Positions 40,082 through 49,037 of a stretch of DNA of 64,000 nt are shown one piece after another. How positions within the stretch are numbered: the first letter of the stretch is position 1; each line of letters begins with the position of its first letter. The notes under the pieces were generated by a model. The model worked only from the letters and a program-made list of their open reading frames with translations. It did not search any database and was not told the DNA's origin. Origin of the DNA: Clostridiaceae bacterium Marseille-Q4145. Lineage in GTDB: Bacteria; Bacillota; Clostridia; Lachnospirales; Lachnospiraceae. The DNA lies in assembly GCA_018223365.1 (NCBI GenBank), contig JAGTTP010000001.1, forward strand, positions 1 to 64,000, written 5' to 3'. Position numbers and translations under genes: made by a program.

Positions 40082-40984
40082 ATGTATAACCCGCAGCTTG
40101 AAACATTTATAAGAGTAGCGGATGCAGGCAGCTTTAACAAAGCGGCGGAGGAATCCTTTATTACACCTACAGCTGTTATCAAACAAATCAATTTGCTGGA
40201 GGATTCGTTGGGCGTTAAACTATTTGATCGGACACACAGAGGGCTACACTTAACAAAGGCCGGACACTCTCTATATCAGGATTCAAAATACATTATACAA
40301 TATTGTAGAGATTCCATTACAAGAGCCAAAAATGCAATGCAGGAAGATAGTAATATTATTCGTATCGGTTCATCGCCTATCACCCCTGCACAGCTTCTTA
40401 TGGAACTTTGGTCGAGAGTTCAAGCCTTGCACCCAAATATCAAATTTCAAATTGTACCCTTTGAGAATACCCCCGAAAACGCACGGGAAATTTTAGCCAA
40501 TTTAGGCAAAAACATTGATATAGTCGGCGGTATCTTCGATGATACAATGTTAGATGTTCGTGCTTGTGCGGGCTTGGAATTGATTAGAGGCCCGTTTCAT
40601 TGTGCTGTTTCTATTCACCACCGATTGGCAACCAAAGATAAATTGCAGCTTTCTGACCTCTACGGCGAAAATCTGCTGCTTATGCACCGTGGCTGGAGCC
40701 GCTATGTCGATCAGCTCCGAGACGACCTTTGGCAGAATCACCCACAAATAAATATTGTGGATTTTGACTTTTACGGAATGGATATATTTAATCGTTGTGA
40801 GAATACAAATGATGTATTGCTGGCTATTCCCGGATGGGCGAATGTTCACCCTCTACTGAAAGTAATACCTGTGGAGTGGAACCATTGTATTCCCTATGGA
40901 ATCCTCCATTCTCCCACTCCAACGCCTACCGTACAGCAGTTTTTGGATGCTGCCGAAAAGGTGAGCAAGGAATTGTACCACTAA
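40082..40984 (+). CDS. LysR family transcriptional regulator
   Basis: A 300-residue LysR protein. The HTH is at FIRVADAGSFNKAAEESFIT and PTAVIKQINLLEDSLGVKLF, and the effector domain starts near residue 90 (IRIGSSPITPAQLL). It heads a cluster of redox and esterase genes and may activate them. It ends before a good terminator (41024-41056). Codon use has more CG-ending codons than the chromosome around it, fitting transfer of the island. Confidence 0.88.
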   Translation: MYNPQLETFIRVADAGSFNKAAEESFITPTAVIKQINLLEDSLGVKLFDRTHRGLHLTKAGHSLYQDSKYIIQYCRDSITRAKNAMQEDSNIIRIGSSPITPAQLLMELWSRVQALHPNIKFQIVPFENTPENAREILANLGKNIDIVGGIFDDTMLDVRACAGLELIRGPFHCAVSIHHRLATKDKLQLSDLYGENLLLMHRGWSRYVDQLRDDLWQNHPQINIVDFDFYGMDIFNRCENTNDVLLAIPGWANVHPLLKVIPVEWNHCIPYGILHSPTPTPTVQQFLDAAEKVSKELYH

Positions 40985-41023
40985 ACAGATTGTTATAACC
41001 TTTGGGTATAAACTGATGAACGA

Positions 41024-41056
41024 AACGAGACTTCTTATGAGGTCTCGTTTTTTTTA
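41024..41056 (+). terminator. terminator after the LysR gene
   Basis: AACGAGAC (41024-41031) pairs with GTCTCGTT (41042-41049), followed by a run of eight or more T. It also precedes a TATAAT (41055-41060) for the next gene. Confidence 0.85.
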
Positions 41057-41076
41057 TAATGTAATCAGAAAGGTTG

Positions 41077-42096
41077 GTGACGACTTTGAGAGCAAATGCT
41101 TTTGTTGTGGTACTGATTTGCATAGCCGTTTTCTTGGCAGGGTGCAGCGCAGATATGAACAGCACTGAATCGGACACAGATTTCAAAGGAGCAGAAACTA
41201 CTGTGCAAACAAAACAGAATGATACAGAACAATATACGCAAGATACGGAAATCTCCGATGTGATAAATGACACTGCCTTTGGCGATTACGGCAGGCTAAT
41301 ATTCCCTGTGAACAGCAGCTATTACAGTGGCGATACATTAGGCGAACTGGGGCTCACTTGGTACAACAATATTGACCCCGACAAAACGGTAGAGATTGCA
41401 AACTATATGAAAAGCCATGCTGAAAACGGCGATGTAATCTTTTACGATATTTATACCGATGAAGAAAAAGCGGCTGATCCCGCAAAAGAAGATACAGGCT
41501 TGTTCTTCTTCAAAGGAAATCCCGGTGAACGGTTTGCGGTATGCAACGCAGGCGGTGGATTTGCCTATGTAGGTGCAATGCACGACAGTTTTCCCCACGC
41601 TTTGGAATTATCCAAAATGGGCTACAACGCCTTTGCCTTGATCTACCGCCCCGGCGCACAAACCGCCTGCGAGGATTTAGCGAGAGCAATCAGCTTTATA
41701 TTTGAAAATGCCGACGAATTAGAAGTAAACACCGATTGCTATTCCCTTTGGGGCGGCTCGGCAGGAGGAAGAATGGCGGCTTGGCTCGGCTCTTACGGCA
41801 CGGCTGCGTTCGGGGAAAAAGATTTACCGCAGGCCGGGGCTGTGATTATGCAGTACACAGGTCACAGCGAATACAGCAAAAGCGATCCGCCGACCTATGC
41901 TTGTGTGGGCGAAAATGACGGTATTGCAAACTGGCGTACAATGGAGGCTCGGCTGAATCGCTTAAACGAGCTTGGAATCCCAACAGAGTTTCATCATTAC
42001 GAGGGACTTCGCCACGGCTTCGGTCTCGGAACGGGAACGGTTGCGGAGGGTTGGATAAACGACGCTGTGAATTTTTGGGAAAATCAAATGCAATGA
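41077..42096 (+). CDS. lipoprotein alpha/beta hydrolase (esterase)
   Basis: A 339-residue lipoprotein with signal helix VVVLICIAVFLAGC (Cys is lipidated). The hydrolase core has the nucleophile elbow GGSAGGRM (around residue 225), ending with a His in LRHGFGLG near 315. It resembles acetyl-esterase/xylan-esterase-like lipases (family often next to YqhD-type ADH). The start is uncertain: GTG at 41077 and TTG at 41074 or 41086 all follow AAAGG (41069-41073). It begins the redox gene series. Confidence 0.75.
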   Translation: MTTLRANAFVVVLICIAVFLAGCSADMNSTESDTDFKGAETTVQTKQNDTEQYTQDTEISDVINDTAFGDYGRLIFPVNSSYYSGDTLGELGLTWYNNIDPDKTVEIANYMKSHAENGDVIFYDIYTDEEKAADPAKEDTGLFFFKGNPGERFAVCNAGGGFAYVGAMHDSFPHALELSKMGYNAFALIYRPGAQTACEDLARAISFIFENADELEVNTDCYSLWGGSAGGRMAAWLGSYGTAAFGEKDLPQAGAVIMQYTGHSEYSKSDPPTYACVGENDGIANWRTMEARLNRLNELGIPTEFHHYEGLRHGFGLGTGTVAEGWINDAVNFWENQMQ

Positions 42097-42137
42097 TTAG
42101 CTCAAATTATCAATAAATCAGAGAAAGGACTATGACA

Positions 42138-43307
42138 ATGAATAACTTTATTTTTGAAAATTCTACAAAGGTGTTTTTCGGAAAAGGCTGTGTAAAGGAA
42201 TACCTTTGCTGCCTGACTAAAGCCTACGGCGATACCGTTATGCTATGTTATGGCGGCGGCTCAATCAAGAAAAACGGTATCTATGACGAGGTAACAAACA
42301 TCTTGGAAGCCGCAGGAAAAACCGTTGTGGAGTTTAGCGGTATTATGGCGAATCCCACCTATGCGAAGGTATTGGAGGGTGCGAAGCTGGCAAAGAAAAA
42401 TGATGTCAGTCTGCTTTTGGGAATCGGCGGCGGTTCGGTTATGGACTGCTGCAAGGCGATTTCGATTGCCGCCCGTTATGACGGCGATGTATGGGAAGAT
42501 TTCTGGAAAAGACCGGGTGTTTTTGACTTCGAGCCGTTACCTCTAGGCGTGATCGTTACTGTGGCAGGTACGGGCAGCGAGTGCAACGGCGGAGCAGTTA
42601 TTACCAATGAGGAATTGAAAATCAAGACGGGCAGAGATTATCCGCAATGCAACCCCAAATTTGCCCTGCTTGACCCCACCTATACTTACAGCGTTCCAAA
42701 AAAGCAAATGGTTTCCGGCGGCTTTGATATTCTGTCGCACATTATGGAGATTTATTTCAGTGAGCCGAATGAGGACAATGTATCGGACGATATTTCCGAG
42801 GCGCTTATGCGAAGTGTAATCCGCAACCTGCGTGCTGCTATTCAGAATCCGCAGGACTACACCGCACGAAGCAATTTGATGTGGGCGGCGACAATGGCGG
42901 AAAACCGCGTTATCAAACTGGGCAAGCGAATGGATTTTGAGTGCCACCAAATGGAACACCAACTCGGCGCATACACAAACTGCAACCACGGCGAGGGGCT
43001 TGCCGTTCTGCACCCCGTTTATTACCGCCATATTTACAAATACGGCTTGCCGAAATTCAAACGGTTTGCAACCGAGGTTATGGGAGTTTCGGCAGAGGCC
43101 AAAACGGACGAAGAAATCGCCCTTGCAGGTATTGAGGCTTTGGAAGATTTCATTGTCGAAATCGGACTGCCTGTATCTTTGCAGGACTTGGGCGTGAATG
43201 AAAATACCGACTTGAAAGAAATCGCAGATTCCTGTGCCCTTATGCCCGGCAGTTACAAAAAAATGACCCACGAAGAAATCCTTACAATCTTTAAAGAATG
43301 TTATTAA
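42138..43307 (+). CDS. iron-containing alcohol dehydrogenase (YqhD/butanol dehydrogenase type)
   Basis: A 389-residue Fe-ADH. The NAD(P) region is GGGSIKKNGIYD with GIGGGSVMDCCKAIS near 98; the metal ligands sit in GGFDILSHIMEIYF and in FECHQMEHQLGAYTNCNHGEGLAVLHP (His residues at helix turns). It reduces aldehydes to alcohols, probably with NADPH. AAAGGA (42124-42129) is two bases from ATG 42132 but eight from ATG 42138, so 42138 is preferred. It is followed by flavodoxins and aldo/keto reductases, suggesting aldehyde or quinone detoxification. Confidence 0.9.
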   Translation: MNNFIFENSTKVFFGKGCVKEYLCCLTKAYGDTVMLCYGGGSIKKNGIYDEVTNILEAAGKTVVEFSGIMANPTYAKVLEGAKLAKKNDVSLLLGIGGGSVMDCCKAISIAARYDGDVWEDFWKRPGVFDFEPLPLGVIVTVAGTGSECNGGAVITNEELKIKTGRDYPQCNPKFALLDPTYTYSVPKKQMVSGGFDILSHIMEIYFSEPNEDNVSDDISEALMRSVIRNLRAAIQNPQDYTARSNLMWAATMAENRVIKLGKRMDFECHQMEHQLGAYTNCNHGEGLAVLHPVYYRHIYKYGLPKFKRFATEVMGVSAEAKTDEEIALAGIEALEDFIVEIGLPVSLQDLGVNENTDLKEIADSCALMPGSYKKMTHEEILTIFKECY

Positions 43308-43328
43308 AAACAGAAAGGAAGAAGAACG

Positions 43329-43955
43329 ATGAAAAAGATTATTTCGCTTTTTATGGCACTTGGTATGGTGCTGTCGCTAGCGGCCTGCTCGACAAATCAA
43401 TCCCCCAGAGAATCAACACCCGAAGAACAGCCCGATTCTTCTGCCGAAGCACAGCAGCCTACCGATGAAGCAGGAAAAACATTGGTTGTCTACTACTCCG
43501 CAACCGGCAATACCGAGAATGTGGCGAATTACATTGCCACCGCAACAGACGGCGATTTATTTGAGTTAGAGCCTGCCGAGCCGTACAGCGACGCTGACCT
43601 TAACTGGACGGACGATAACAGCCGTGTTGTACGTGAACACGATAACCTCGATGAGCGTGATATTGCCCTTGTAAAAAACACCGTAGAAAATTGGGACGAA
43701 TACGACACGATTTTTATCGGCTACCCGATTTGGTGGGGGATTGCTGCTTGGCCCGTTGACGGATTTATCGAAGCAAACGATTTTACAGGAAAGACCGTAA
43801 TTCCATTTGCCACATCTTCAAGTTCGGGACTTGGCGAAAGCGGCGAACTGCTTGCAGAAATGGCAGGTACGGGTGATTGGCAGGAAGGCCAGCGTTTTCG
43901 TTCCGGCGCCAGTGAAAGCGACGTAGCGGCTTGGGTAGAGAGCCTTGAAAAATAA
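43329..43955 (+). CDS. secreted flavodoxin-domain lipoprotein
   Basis: A 208-residue protein with signal peptide ending in a lipobox (SLAAC, Cys20), a Pro/Glu-rich linker and a flavodoxin domain from about 50: LVVYYSATGNTENVANYI (FMN phosphate loop), YDTIFIGYPIWWGIAAWPV (FMN ring contacts). It should sit outside the membrane as an extracellular electron carrier. It belongs to the same operon as the Fe-ADH. GGAAG precedes the ATG. Confidence 0.85.
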   Translation: MKKIISLFMALGMVLSLAACSTNQSPRESTPEEQPDSSAEAQQPTDEAGKTLVVYYSATGNTENVANYIATATDGDLFELEPAEPYSDADLNWTDDNSRVVREHDNLDERDIALVKNTVENWDEYDTIFIGYPIWWGIAAWPVDGFIEANDFTGKTVIPFATSSSSGLGESGELLAEMAGTGDWQEGQRFRSGASESDVAAWVESLEK

Positions 43956-43985
43956 CGCTATGAAAAAAGGTATTCTACACTTGCC

Positions 43986-44123
43986 TGTTTTCGTGGCTAC
44001 GCCGACTGCGTAAACGGTGCAAAAGAAATGGGTGTAATTTACGGCACAGGCGTTTATGAAAAAGGTAAGGTGCTGAATACTCCGGCTATGGCTGAAGCCT
44101 ATGAAATGGGTAAAAATGTTTAG
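43986..44123 (+). pseudogene. C-terminal fragment of a flavodoxin-type reductase
   Basis: The frame reads FRGYADCVNGAKEMGV and then TGVYEKGKVLNTPAMAEAYE up to TAG at 44121. This resembles the C-terminal end of an NADPH-dependent FMN reductase or flavodoxin of 180 residues or so. No start or FMN loop is present, and the neighbouring frame (ATG 43961 region) does not join it. It is a remnant, as are others in the island. Confidence 0.55.
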
Positions 44124-44148
44124 CAGATAAAATCAGGAGGAATAAAGA

Positions 44149-44598
44149 ATGAACATTTTGTTTATCAACGGAAGCCCAAATTCGAACGGGAATACTGCTG
44201 CCCTCGCAAAAGAGCTTTTGCAAGGGAAAGAATATGAAACGTTGAATCTGACTGATTACAGGATCGGCAGTTACGGACAAAACTTTGAGGACGACGAACT
44301 CGTTCAGGTCATTGCCAAAATGAAACAGGCAGAGGTAATTGTTATCGGCTCTCCGCTATACTGGCACAATATCTGCGGCTCAGTGCGAAATATACTGGAT
44401 CGCTTCTACGGTTTGGTGGAAAACGGCTCATTGTCGGGCAGAACACTTTATTTCCTCTTTCAGGGCGCTGCGCCGGAAAAATGGATGCTGGAAGCCGGAG
44501 AATATACGATGAAACGCTTTGCCGGACTTTACGGAATGAAATATGCCGGTATGGCAACCAACCATTCCGAAGCGGCTAAATTATCAAAGAAGCTCTAA
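44149..44598 (+). CDS. flavodoxin / NADPH-dependent FMN reductase family protein
   Basis: A 149-residue flavoprotein. The FMN loop is FINGSPNSNGNTAALAKELL at the N-terminus, and VIGSPLYWHNICGSVRNILDRF near 65 forms the second contact. It is slightly short at the C-terminus compared with typical relatives (about 175-190). It starts 25 bases after the fragment that precedes it, behind AGGAGG. Likely a quinone or flavin reductase in the cytoplasm. Confidence 0.8.
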   Translation: MNILFINGSPNSNGNTAALAKELLQGKEYETLNLTDYRIGSYGQNFEDDELVQVIAKMKQAEVIVIGSPLYWHNICGSVRNILDRFYGLVENGSLSGRTLYFLFQGAAPEKWMLEAGEYTMKRFAGLYGMKYAGMATNHSEAAKLSKKL

Positions 44599-44623
44599 TA
44601 TCACATTTTAGGAGGATAGCAAT

Positions 44624-45124
44624 ATGGCAGTAAAGTAAACAGCAGGAAGAACCGCCCTCGGAGAATTTGCACCGAAATTTGCAGAGCTCAATGACGATGT
44701 GCTTTTCGGTCAGGTATGGAGCAGAGAGGACAAACTCTCCTTGAAAGAACGCTCTTTGATTACCGTGGTAGCGCTTCTTTCACAAGGGCTTACCGATACC
44801 TCATTTGTTCATCATCTGGAATCGGCAAAGGTGAACGGCATTACCAAAAACGAAATTGCCGAGATTAATATCCACCACGCCGAGAAAGGCGGCGGTCAGA
44901 TTTTGGTCTGTATTGCTGGCAGGGGCTTTTATCAGGAATGGGGCAAAGAGCCGATCTGTATGACGGCAGGTGATGTCGTCAATATCCCGGCAGGCGTGAA
45001 ACATTGGCACGGTGCAGCTCTGGATAGCTGGTTCTCTCATCTTGCGGTGGAAGTACCGGGAGAAAATACCCATACCGAATGGTGCGAGCCTGTCAGCAAC
45101 GAAGATTATGCAAATATAAAATAA
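44624..45124 (+). pseudogene. carboxymuconolactone-decarboxylase/cupin protein, nonsense plus deletion
   Basis: AGGAGG and ATG at 44624 start MAVK and are followed by TAA at 44636, where CAA (Gln) is expected; the frame then continues in phase (TAGRTALGEFAPKF) to 45124. The first part (about 44639-44860) is the start of a CMD domain. It jumps from KNEIAEI straight to NIHHAEKGGGQ, the middle of a cupin (GGGQILVCIAGRGFYQEW, PAGVKHWHGA). In intact relatives about 100 residues lie between, so an internal deletion is also present. Probably non-functional. Confidence 0.75.
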
Positions 45125-45137
45125 GGAGAAATAAATT

Positions 45138-45977
45138 ATGGAATATGTAACTTTGAATAACGGAATCAAAATGCCAATGGCAGGAATCGGAGTTTTTATG
45201 ATGTCACCCGCAGAGGCACAAAGTGCGGTTGAAAATGCTCTCAAAAGCGGTGTTCGACTGATTGATACGGCAAACGGCTATATGAATGAAAGCGGAACAG
45301 GCCGGGGAATCAAAAGCAGCGGTGTTGCGAGAAAGGATATTTTTCTCGTAACAAAACTGTGGCCGACTGTATATGAAAAAGAAACGGCGATTGACGAGAG
45401 CCTGAAGCGCCTTGATACAGACTACATTGATCTGCTTTTTCTTCATCAGCCTACCGATAACTGGCGGGAAGGATATAAAGCCATTGAGAAGGCTTATAAG
45501 GAAGGGAAAGTGAAAGCAATCGGACTTTCAAATTTCCCCGATGAGCTTTTGCAAGAGGCTATTGATACTATGGAAATCAAGCCGCAGGTAGTACAGGTAG
45601 AGGCGCACCCGTATTATCCGCAGACAAAGTTAAAAGAGATTCTTTCACAAACAGATATGGCTCTTATGGCTTGGTATCCGTTGGGACACGGCGATAAAAA
45701 TTTGATTGAAGAGCCGCTGTTCTCGCAGCTTGGGGAAAAATACGGAAAAACCAACGCACAGATTATCCTGCGCTGGCATACACAATGCGGCAACATTGTA
45801 ATTCCGGGTTCTAAAAACCCGGAGCATATTCGTGACAACTTTAATATTTTCGATTTTTCTTTGACAGATGAGGAATTGTCGGAGATTCAAAAGCTGGATA
45901 AGAATACACGCTATTATACGGCTACGCCGGAACTGATAGAGACATACAGCAAAATGGAACTGCAAGAAGATTTGTAA
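45138..45977 (+). CDS. aldo/keto reductase (first copy)
   Basis: A 279-residue AKR. The tetrad lies in IDTANGYMNE (Asp, Tyr), LVTKLW (Lys) and LFLHQPT (His); the NADPH region is GSKNPEHIRDNF. Substrate unknown; aldehydes or 2-keto compounds are likely. GGAG precedes the ATG. It begins with almost the same 38 bases as the next gene, so the two arose by duplication. Part of the redox series that follows the Fe-ADH. Confidence 0.9.
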   Translation: MEYVTLNNGIKMPMAGIGVFMMSPAEAQSAVENALKSGVRLIDTANGYMNESGTGRGIKSSGVARKDIFLVTKLWPTVYEKETAIDESLKRLDTDYIDLLFLHQPTDNWREGYKAIEKAYKEGKVKAIGLSNFPDELLQEAIDTMEIKPQVVQVEAHPYYPQTKLKEILSQTDMALMAWYPLGHGDKNLIEEPLFSQLGEKYGKTNAQIILRWHTQCGNIVIPGSKNPEHIRDNFNIFDFSLTDEELSEIQKLDKNTRYYTATPELIETYSKMELQEDL

Positions 45978-46017
45978 TGCAATGACTGTTACAATAACAG
46001 CGAAAAGAGTGAAAATA

Positions 46018-46857
46018 ATGGAATATGTAACTTTGAACAATGGAATCAAAATGCCGAAGCTGGGCTACGGCGTATATCAGGTATCAAATGAAGAATGTGA
46101 ACGCTGCGTATTAGACGCAATCAGCGCAGGGTATCGCTCGATTGATACAGCGCAGTCATACGGCAATGAGGAAGCGGTCGGAAACGCTATTAACAAATGC
46201 GGCGTTCCCCGTGAGGAGCTTTTTATTACAACAAAGGTGTGGATTACAAACGGCGGTTATGAGAAAGCAAAGGAATCACTTGAGGAATCTTTGAGAAAAC
46301 TGCAAACCGAGTATATCGACTTATGTTTGATTCACCAGCCTTTTAATGATTACTACGGTACTTACCGTGCAATGGAGGAAGCCTATAAAGAGGGCTGGAT
46401 TCGTGCAATCGGCGTTTCTAATTTTTATCCCGACAGACTGGTTGATTTGTGTAGTTTCGTAGAGGTCAAACCTGCAATCAATCAGGTAGAAACGCATATT
46501 TTCCAGCAGCAGACAGCCGCCCACGAATATATGGAAAAATACGGCGTACAGCACGAATCTTGGGGACCGTTTGCCGAGGGAAGAAAGGATTTCTTTACCA
46601 ATCCAGTGCTGAATGAAATCGGGAAAAAGCACGATAAAAGTGCAGCACAGGTCGCTCTGCGTTTTCTTTTGCAAAGCGATGTCGTGGTAATCCCAAAATC
46701 CACCCACAAGGAGCGTATGGAAGAAAATATCAATGTCTTTGATTTTGCTCTGGACGCAAGCGATATGAACGCTATCCGGGCATTGGATGAAAAAGAAAGC
46801 CTGTTTTTCTCTCACTATGATCCAGCGATTGCAGAGATGATGATAAAACTGCATTAA
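46018..46857 (+). CDS. aldo/keto reductase (second copy)
   Basis: A second 279-residue AKR. Tetrad: IDTAQSYGNEE, FITTKVW and LIHQPF; cofactor contacts at PKSTHKERMEEN. The open frame starts earlier at 45982, but the ATG at 46018 aligns with the start of copy one (MEYVTLNNGIKMP). Only a weak ribosome site (AAAGAG) is seen. The first 38 bases differ from copy one at only two or three positions, while later parts have diverged, so the two 5' ends may be kept alike by gene conversion. Confidence 0.9.
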   Translation: MEYVTLNNGIKMPKLGYGVYQVSNEECERCVLDAISAGYRSIDTAQSYGNEEAVGNAINKCGVPREELFITTKVWITNGGYEKAKESLEESLRKLQTEYIDLCLIHQPFNDYYGTYRAMEEAYKEGWIRAIGVSNFYPDRLVDLCSFVEVKPAINQVETHIFQQQTAAHEYMEKYGVQHESWGPFAEGRKDFFTNPVLNEIGKKHDKSAAQVALRFLLQSDVVVIPKSTHKERMEENINVFDFALDASDMNAIRALDEKESLFFSHYDPAIAEMMIKLH

Positions 46858-46870
46858 CGGAAGATGTTAT

Positions 46871-46990
46871 GTGAAAGTAGATATTTACTTTGCTGCGGTT
46901 GGTATGATAGATATTCCGACCGAAAACGAAATTCTTGCTACGATGGAAGAAATCCGAGAAAACCCGCAAAACTTCCGCTTCGTAGCATAA
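46871..46990 (+). pseudogene. small gene fragment behind the reductases
   Basis: A 39-codon frame with GTG start, VKVDIYFAAVGMIDIPTENE and then EEIRENPQNFRFVA. It has GGAAG before it but is too short for a domain, and I recognise no family. It looks like a fragment, in line with the other decayed genes of the island. Confidence 0.3.
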
Positions 46991-46999
46991 CAAAAAGAT

Positions 47000-47031
47000 A
47001 TGGTGTAACCCATTTTACTGAGTTACACCAT
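47000..47031. terminator. stem-loop at the end of the redox island
   Basis: ATGGTGTAAC (47000-47009) pairs with GTTACACCAT (47022-47031). There is no T-run, so termination is uncertain; it marks the boundary between the plus-strand island and the minus-strand ATPase gene. Confidence 0.45.
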
Positions 47032-47103
47032 ACCCTACATAAAAACTTCCTTATCTGGCGTCGCCAAATTTTGCTTCGTTGTTTTTATTGTGTAGAAAGT
47101 GGG

Positions 47104-48825
47104 CTATCCCCGAAATCGGTTCAGGCAAGCATAAATCTCCTGAACACGGGGTTTTGCCAGTCCACAGGGCACGTAGGAGCTACAGAATGGAGCCCAGCCT
47201 TTGGCAGTAAGCAAATCTGTGAGATGTTGTACCGTTTCCTGCACCGTAAGGTTTGCTTCTGACTGTTCCAGAGCATAGCGCAGCAGATAGGCGAGCGCAC
47301 AGGTTTGCTCCGAGTCTGCCAGCTGTTCTACATAACGAAGGTCTATGGTGTCTTTATCAAGAGAGAAGGAATCTTTTCCGAACACTTTTGCCTTCATATG
47401 TTCATGTTGGGATCTATTTCCACGACCACCGCGACGACTCATATCGGATGCTTCCCGTCGGAAAGGTGGGAGAGTGCGGTGAAAGTCCGGAATCTGAAAT
47501 CCAGGTGCCTGTGTTCGAGGTGCCTTGTGTTTCAGGCATAGAGCTTTTACTTTTTCTGTAATATCGACAGGCAGGTAATTGTCCATCTGCAAAATCTGAT
47601 CTGCAATATAGAAGAAGGCTCCCGAACTTCCGGCAACTAAAATCGTAGAAACACCGGCTTTCTCATAAAGGTCTCTGGCACGTTCCAGGAAAGGCGTGAT
47701 CGGCTCTTTCTCCCGGTTGATAACCTCCTGCATAAAATCATCCCGAAGCATAAAGTTTGTGGCAGAAGTATCCTCATCAATCAGGAATAAGCGGGAACCG
47801 GCTTCCAGACTTTCTATAACACCGGCGGCCTGGGAAGTGCTTCCACTGGCATCCGGTGTAGAGAATGCAGTGGTATCTTTTTTATTTGGAAGATCCTTAA
47901 TAAACATGGAAATATCCACATTACGGATCCCACGACCGTCTTCTGCCCGAAGTTTAACAGCGGTATTATCTGTAATGACATATTCCCGGCCATCCCCTGC
48001 AATATGGTTATAAACACCGGTCTGCAGTGCTTCCAGGAGGGTGGATTTTCCGTGATAACCACCACCTACAATTAAAGTAATGCCCACGGGAACCGCCATA
48101 CCGGTGATGACTCCTTTATGGGGAAGAATATATGTTCGTCTCATGGAAGTGGGAGAGGAGAATGGCACGCTGTTCTTCATAGGAAGATCGGAAACACCGC
48201 TTTTTCTTGGAAGAATTGCCTTATCTGCAACAAAAGCAGCCAGTTTTTCCTGCTTCAGAATCTGCCGAAGTGCTTCCTGATCGTCATAGAGGAAGAGAGC
48301 CTGTTCCACTTTTTGCTGGTTAATATTCTGATAGAAGAATGTATGTTCGATACAATCCGGGAGAAAATCAAACAGGATCTTTTCCAGCTCTCCGGCACTG
48401 ATGGTGCGGCCAAAGGCAGGGAATCCAACATGAAAACGGACAATGATCCGGTCATTGGTAATCTGACAGGCACTTCGTTCCAGAACTTCCTGTCCGCATC
48501 GGGTGATGGACATCAGGCCACTTTTTCCGGAGCCCTTTGCCTTGAACTGATACGCTTCAAATTTGGCTGCAAAGAGTCTGATCAGATGATCCTGAAGAGC
48601 GATGCGGTAATTTTGATTTACATAATATTCTTCTGGAAACTTAGCATAGTTATGAAGCACCTCGATATGAAGACTGGAAGGTGATGCGAAAGGATCTCCC
48701 TGTACATGATCGATACAGAGAATGAAGTTTTTGAACTGATAACTTCCGGCCAGGGATTTGTATGCCGGATAACCTTTATGGTCTATGGCACGCAGAGACG
48801 CATGCAGATCATTGGATGATTTCAT
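47104..48825 (-). CDS. ABC-class ATPase (PF09818-type)
   Basis: A 573-residue soluble protein of the predicted ATPases of the ABC class. Walker A is GGGYHGKSTLLEAL (about 256-269) and Walker B LFLIDEDTSATNFM (about 349). The N-terminal 200 residues are the family-specific domain (YKSLAGSYQF, DPFASPSSLHIEV). A basic RRGGRGNRSQHEH segment near 470 may bind nucleic acid. Function is unknown in this family; single-gene occurrence is usual. AAGGAG lies 13 bases before the ATG. Confidence 0.85.
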   Translation of the reverse strand: MKSSNDLHASLRAIDHKGYPAYKSLAGSYQFKNFILCIDHVQGDPFASPSSLHIEVLHNYAKFPEEYYVNQNYRIALQDHLIRLFAAKFEAYQFKAKGSGKSGLMSITRCGQEVLERSACQITNDRIIVRFHVGFPAFGRTISAGELEKILFDFLPDCIEHTFFYQNINQQKVEQALFLYDDQEALRQILKQEKLAAFVADKAILPRKSGVSDLPMKNSVPFSSPTSMRRTYILPHKGVITGMAVPVGITLIVGGGYHGKSTLLEALQTGVYNHIAGDGREYVITDNTAVKLRAEDGRGIRNVDISMFIKDLPNKKDTTAFSTPDASGSTSQAAGVIESLEAGSRLFLIDEDTSATNFMLRDDFMQEVINREKEPITPFLERARDLYEKAGVSTILVAGSSGAFFYIADQILQMDNYLPVDITEKVKALCLKHKAPRTQAPGFQIPDFHRTLPPFRREASDMSRRGGRGNRSQHEHMKAKVFGKDSFSLDKDTIDLRYVEQLADSEQTCALAYLLRYALEQSEANLTVQETVQHLTDLLTAKGWAPFCSSYVPCGLAKPRVQEIYACLNRFRG

Positions 48826-48931
48826 GAAAAGTGGTCACTCCTTAAAATAATAAAATTCTTATAAAGTATCTTACCATAAATGAAGAGAGAAGGATGCAAA
48901 AATAAAATGAAAATAATTTTTATATAGGATC

Positions 48932-48960
48932 TTTACAAAAATCCGATTCAGGAGTAGTAT
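48932..48960 (+). promoter_or_regulatory. promoter of the tyrosine recombinase gene
   Basis: TTTACA (48932-48937), 17-nt spacer and TAGTAT (48955-48960), followed by a roughly 75-base leader. The rest of the 48826-49037 gap is AT-rich, with no gene. Confidence 0.55.
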
Positions 48961-49037
48961 AGAGACAGATCTATAACTAGTCGCAAAATGGCAGTTTTAC
49001 GACATGTTATATCTAAAATAAGGAGATGACACTATTT

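Noticed and set aside
42543..43271. Long antisense frame opposite the Fe-alcohol dehydrogenase
   Set aside because: Shadow of a clear coding gene with conserved metal ligands in the sense frame.
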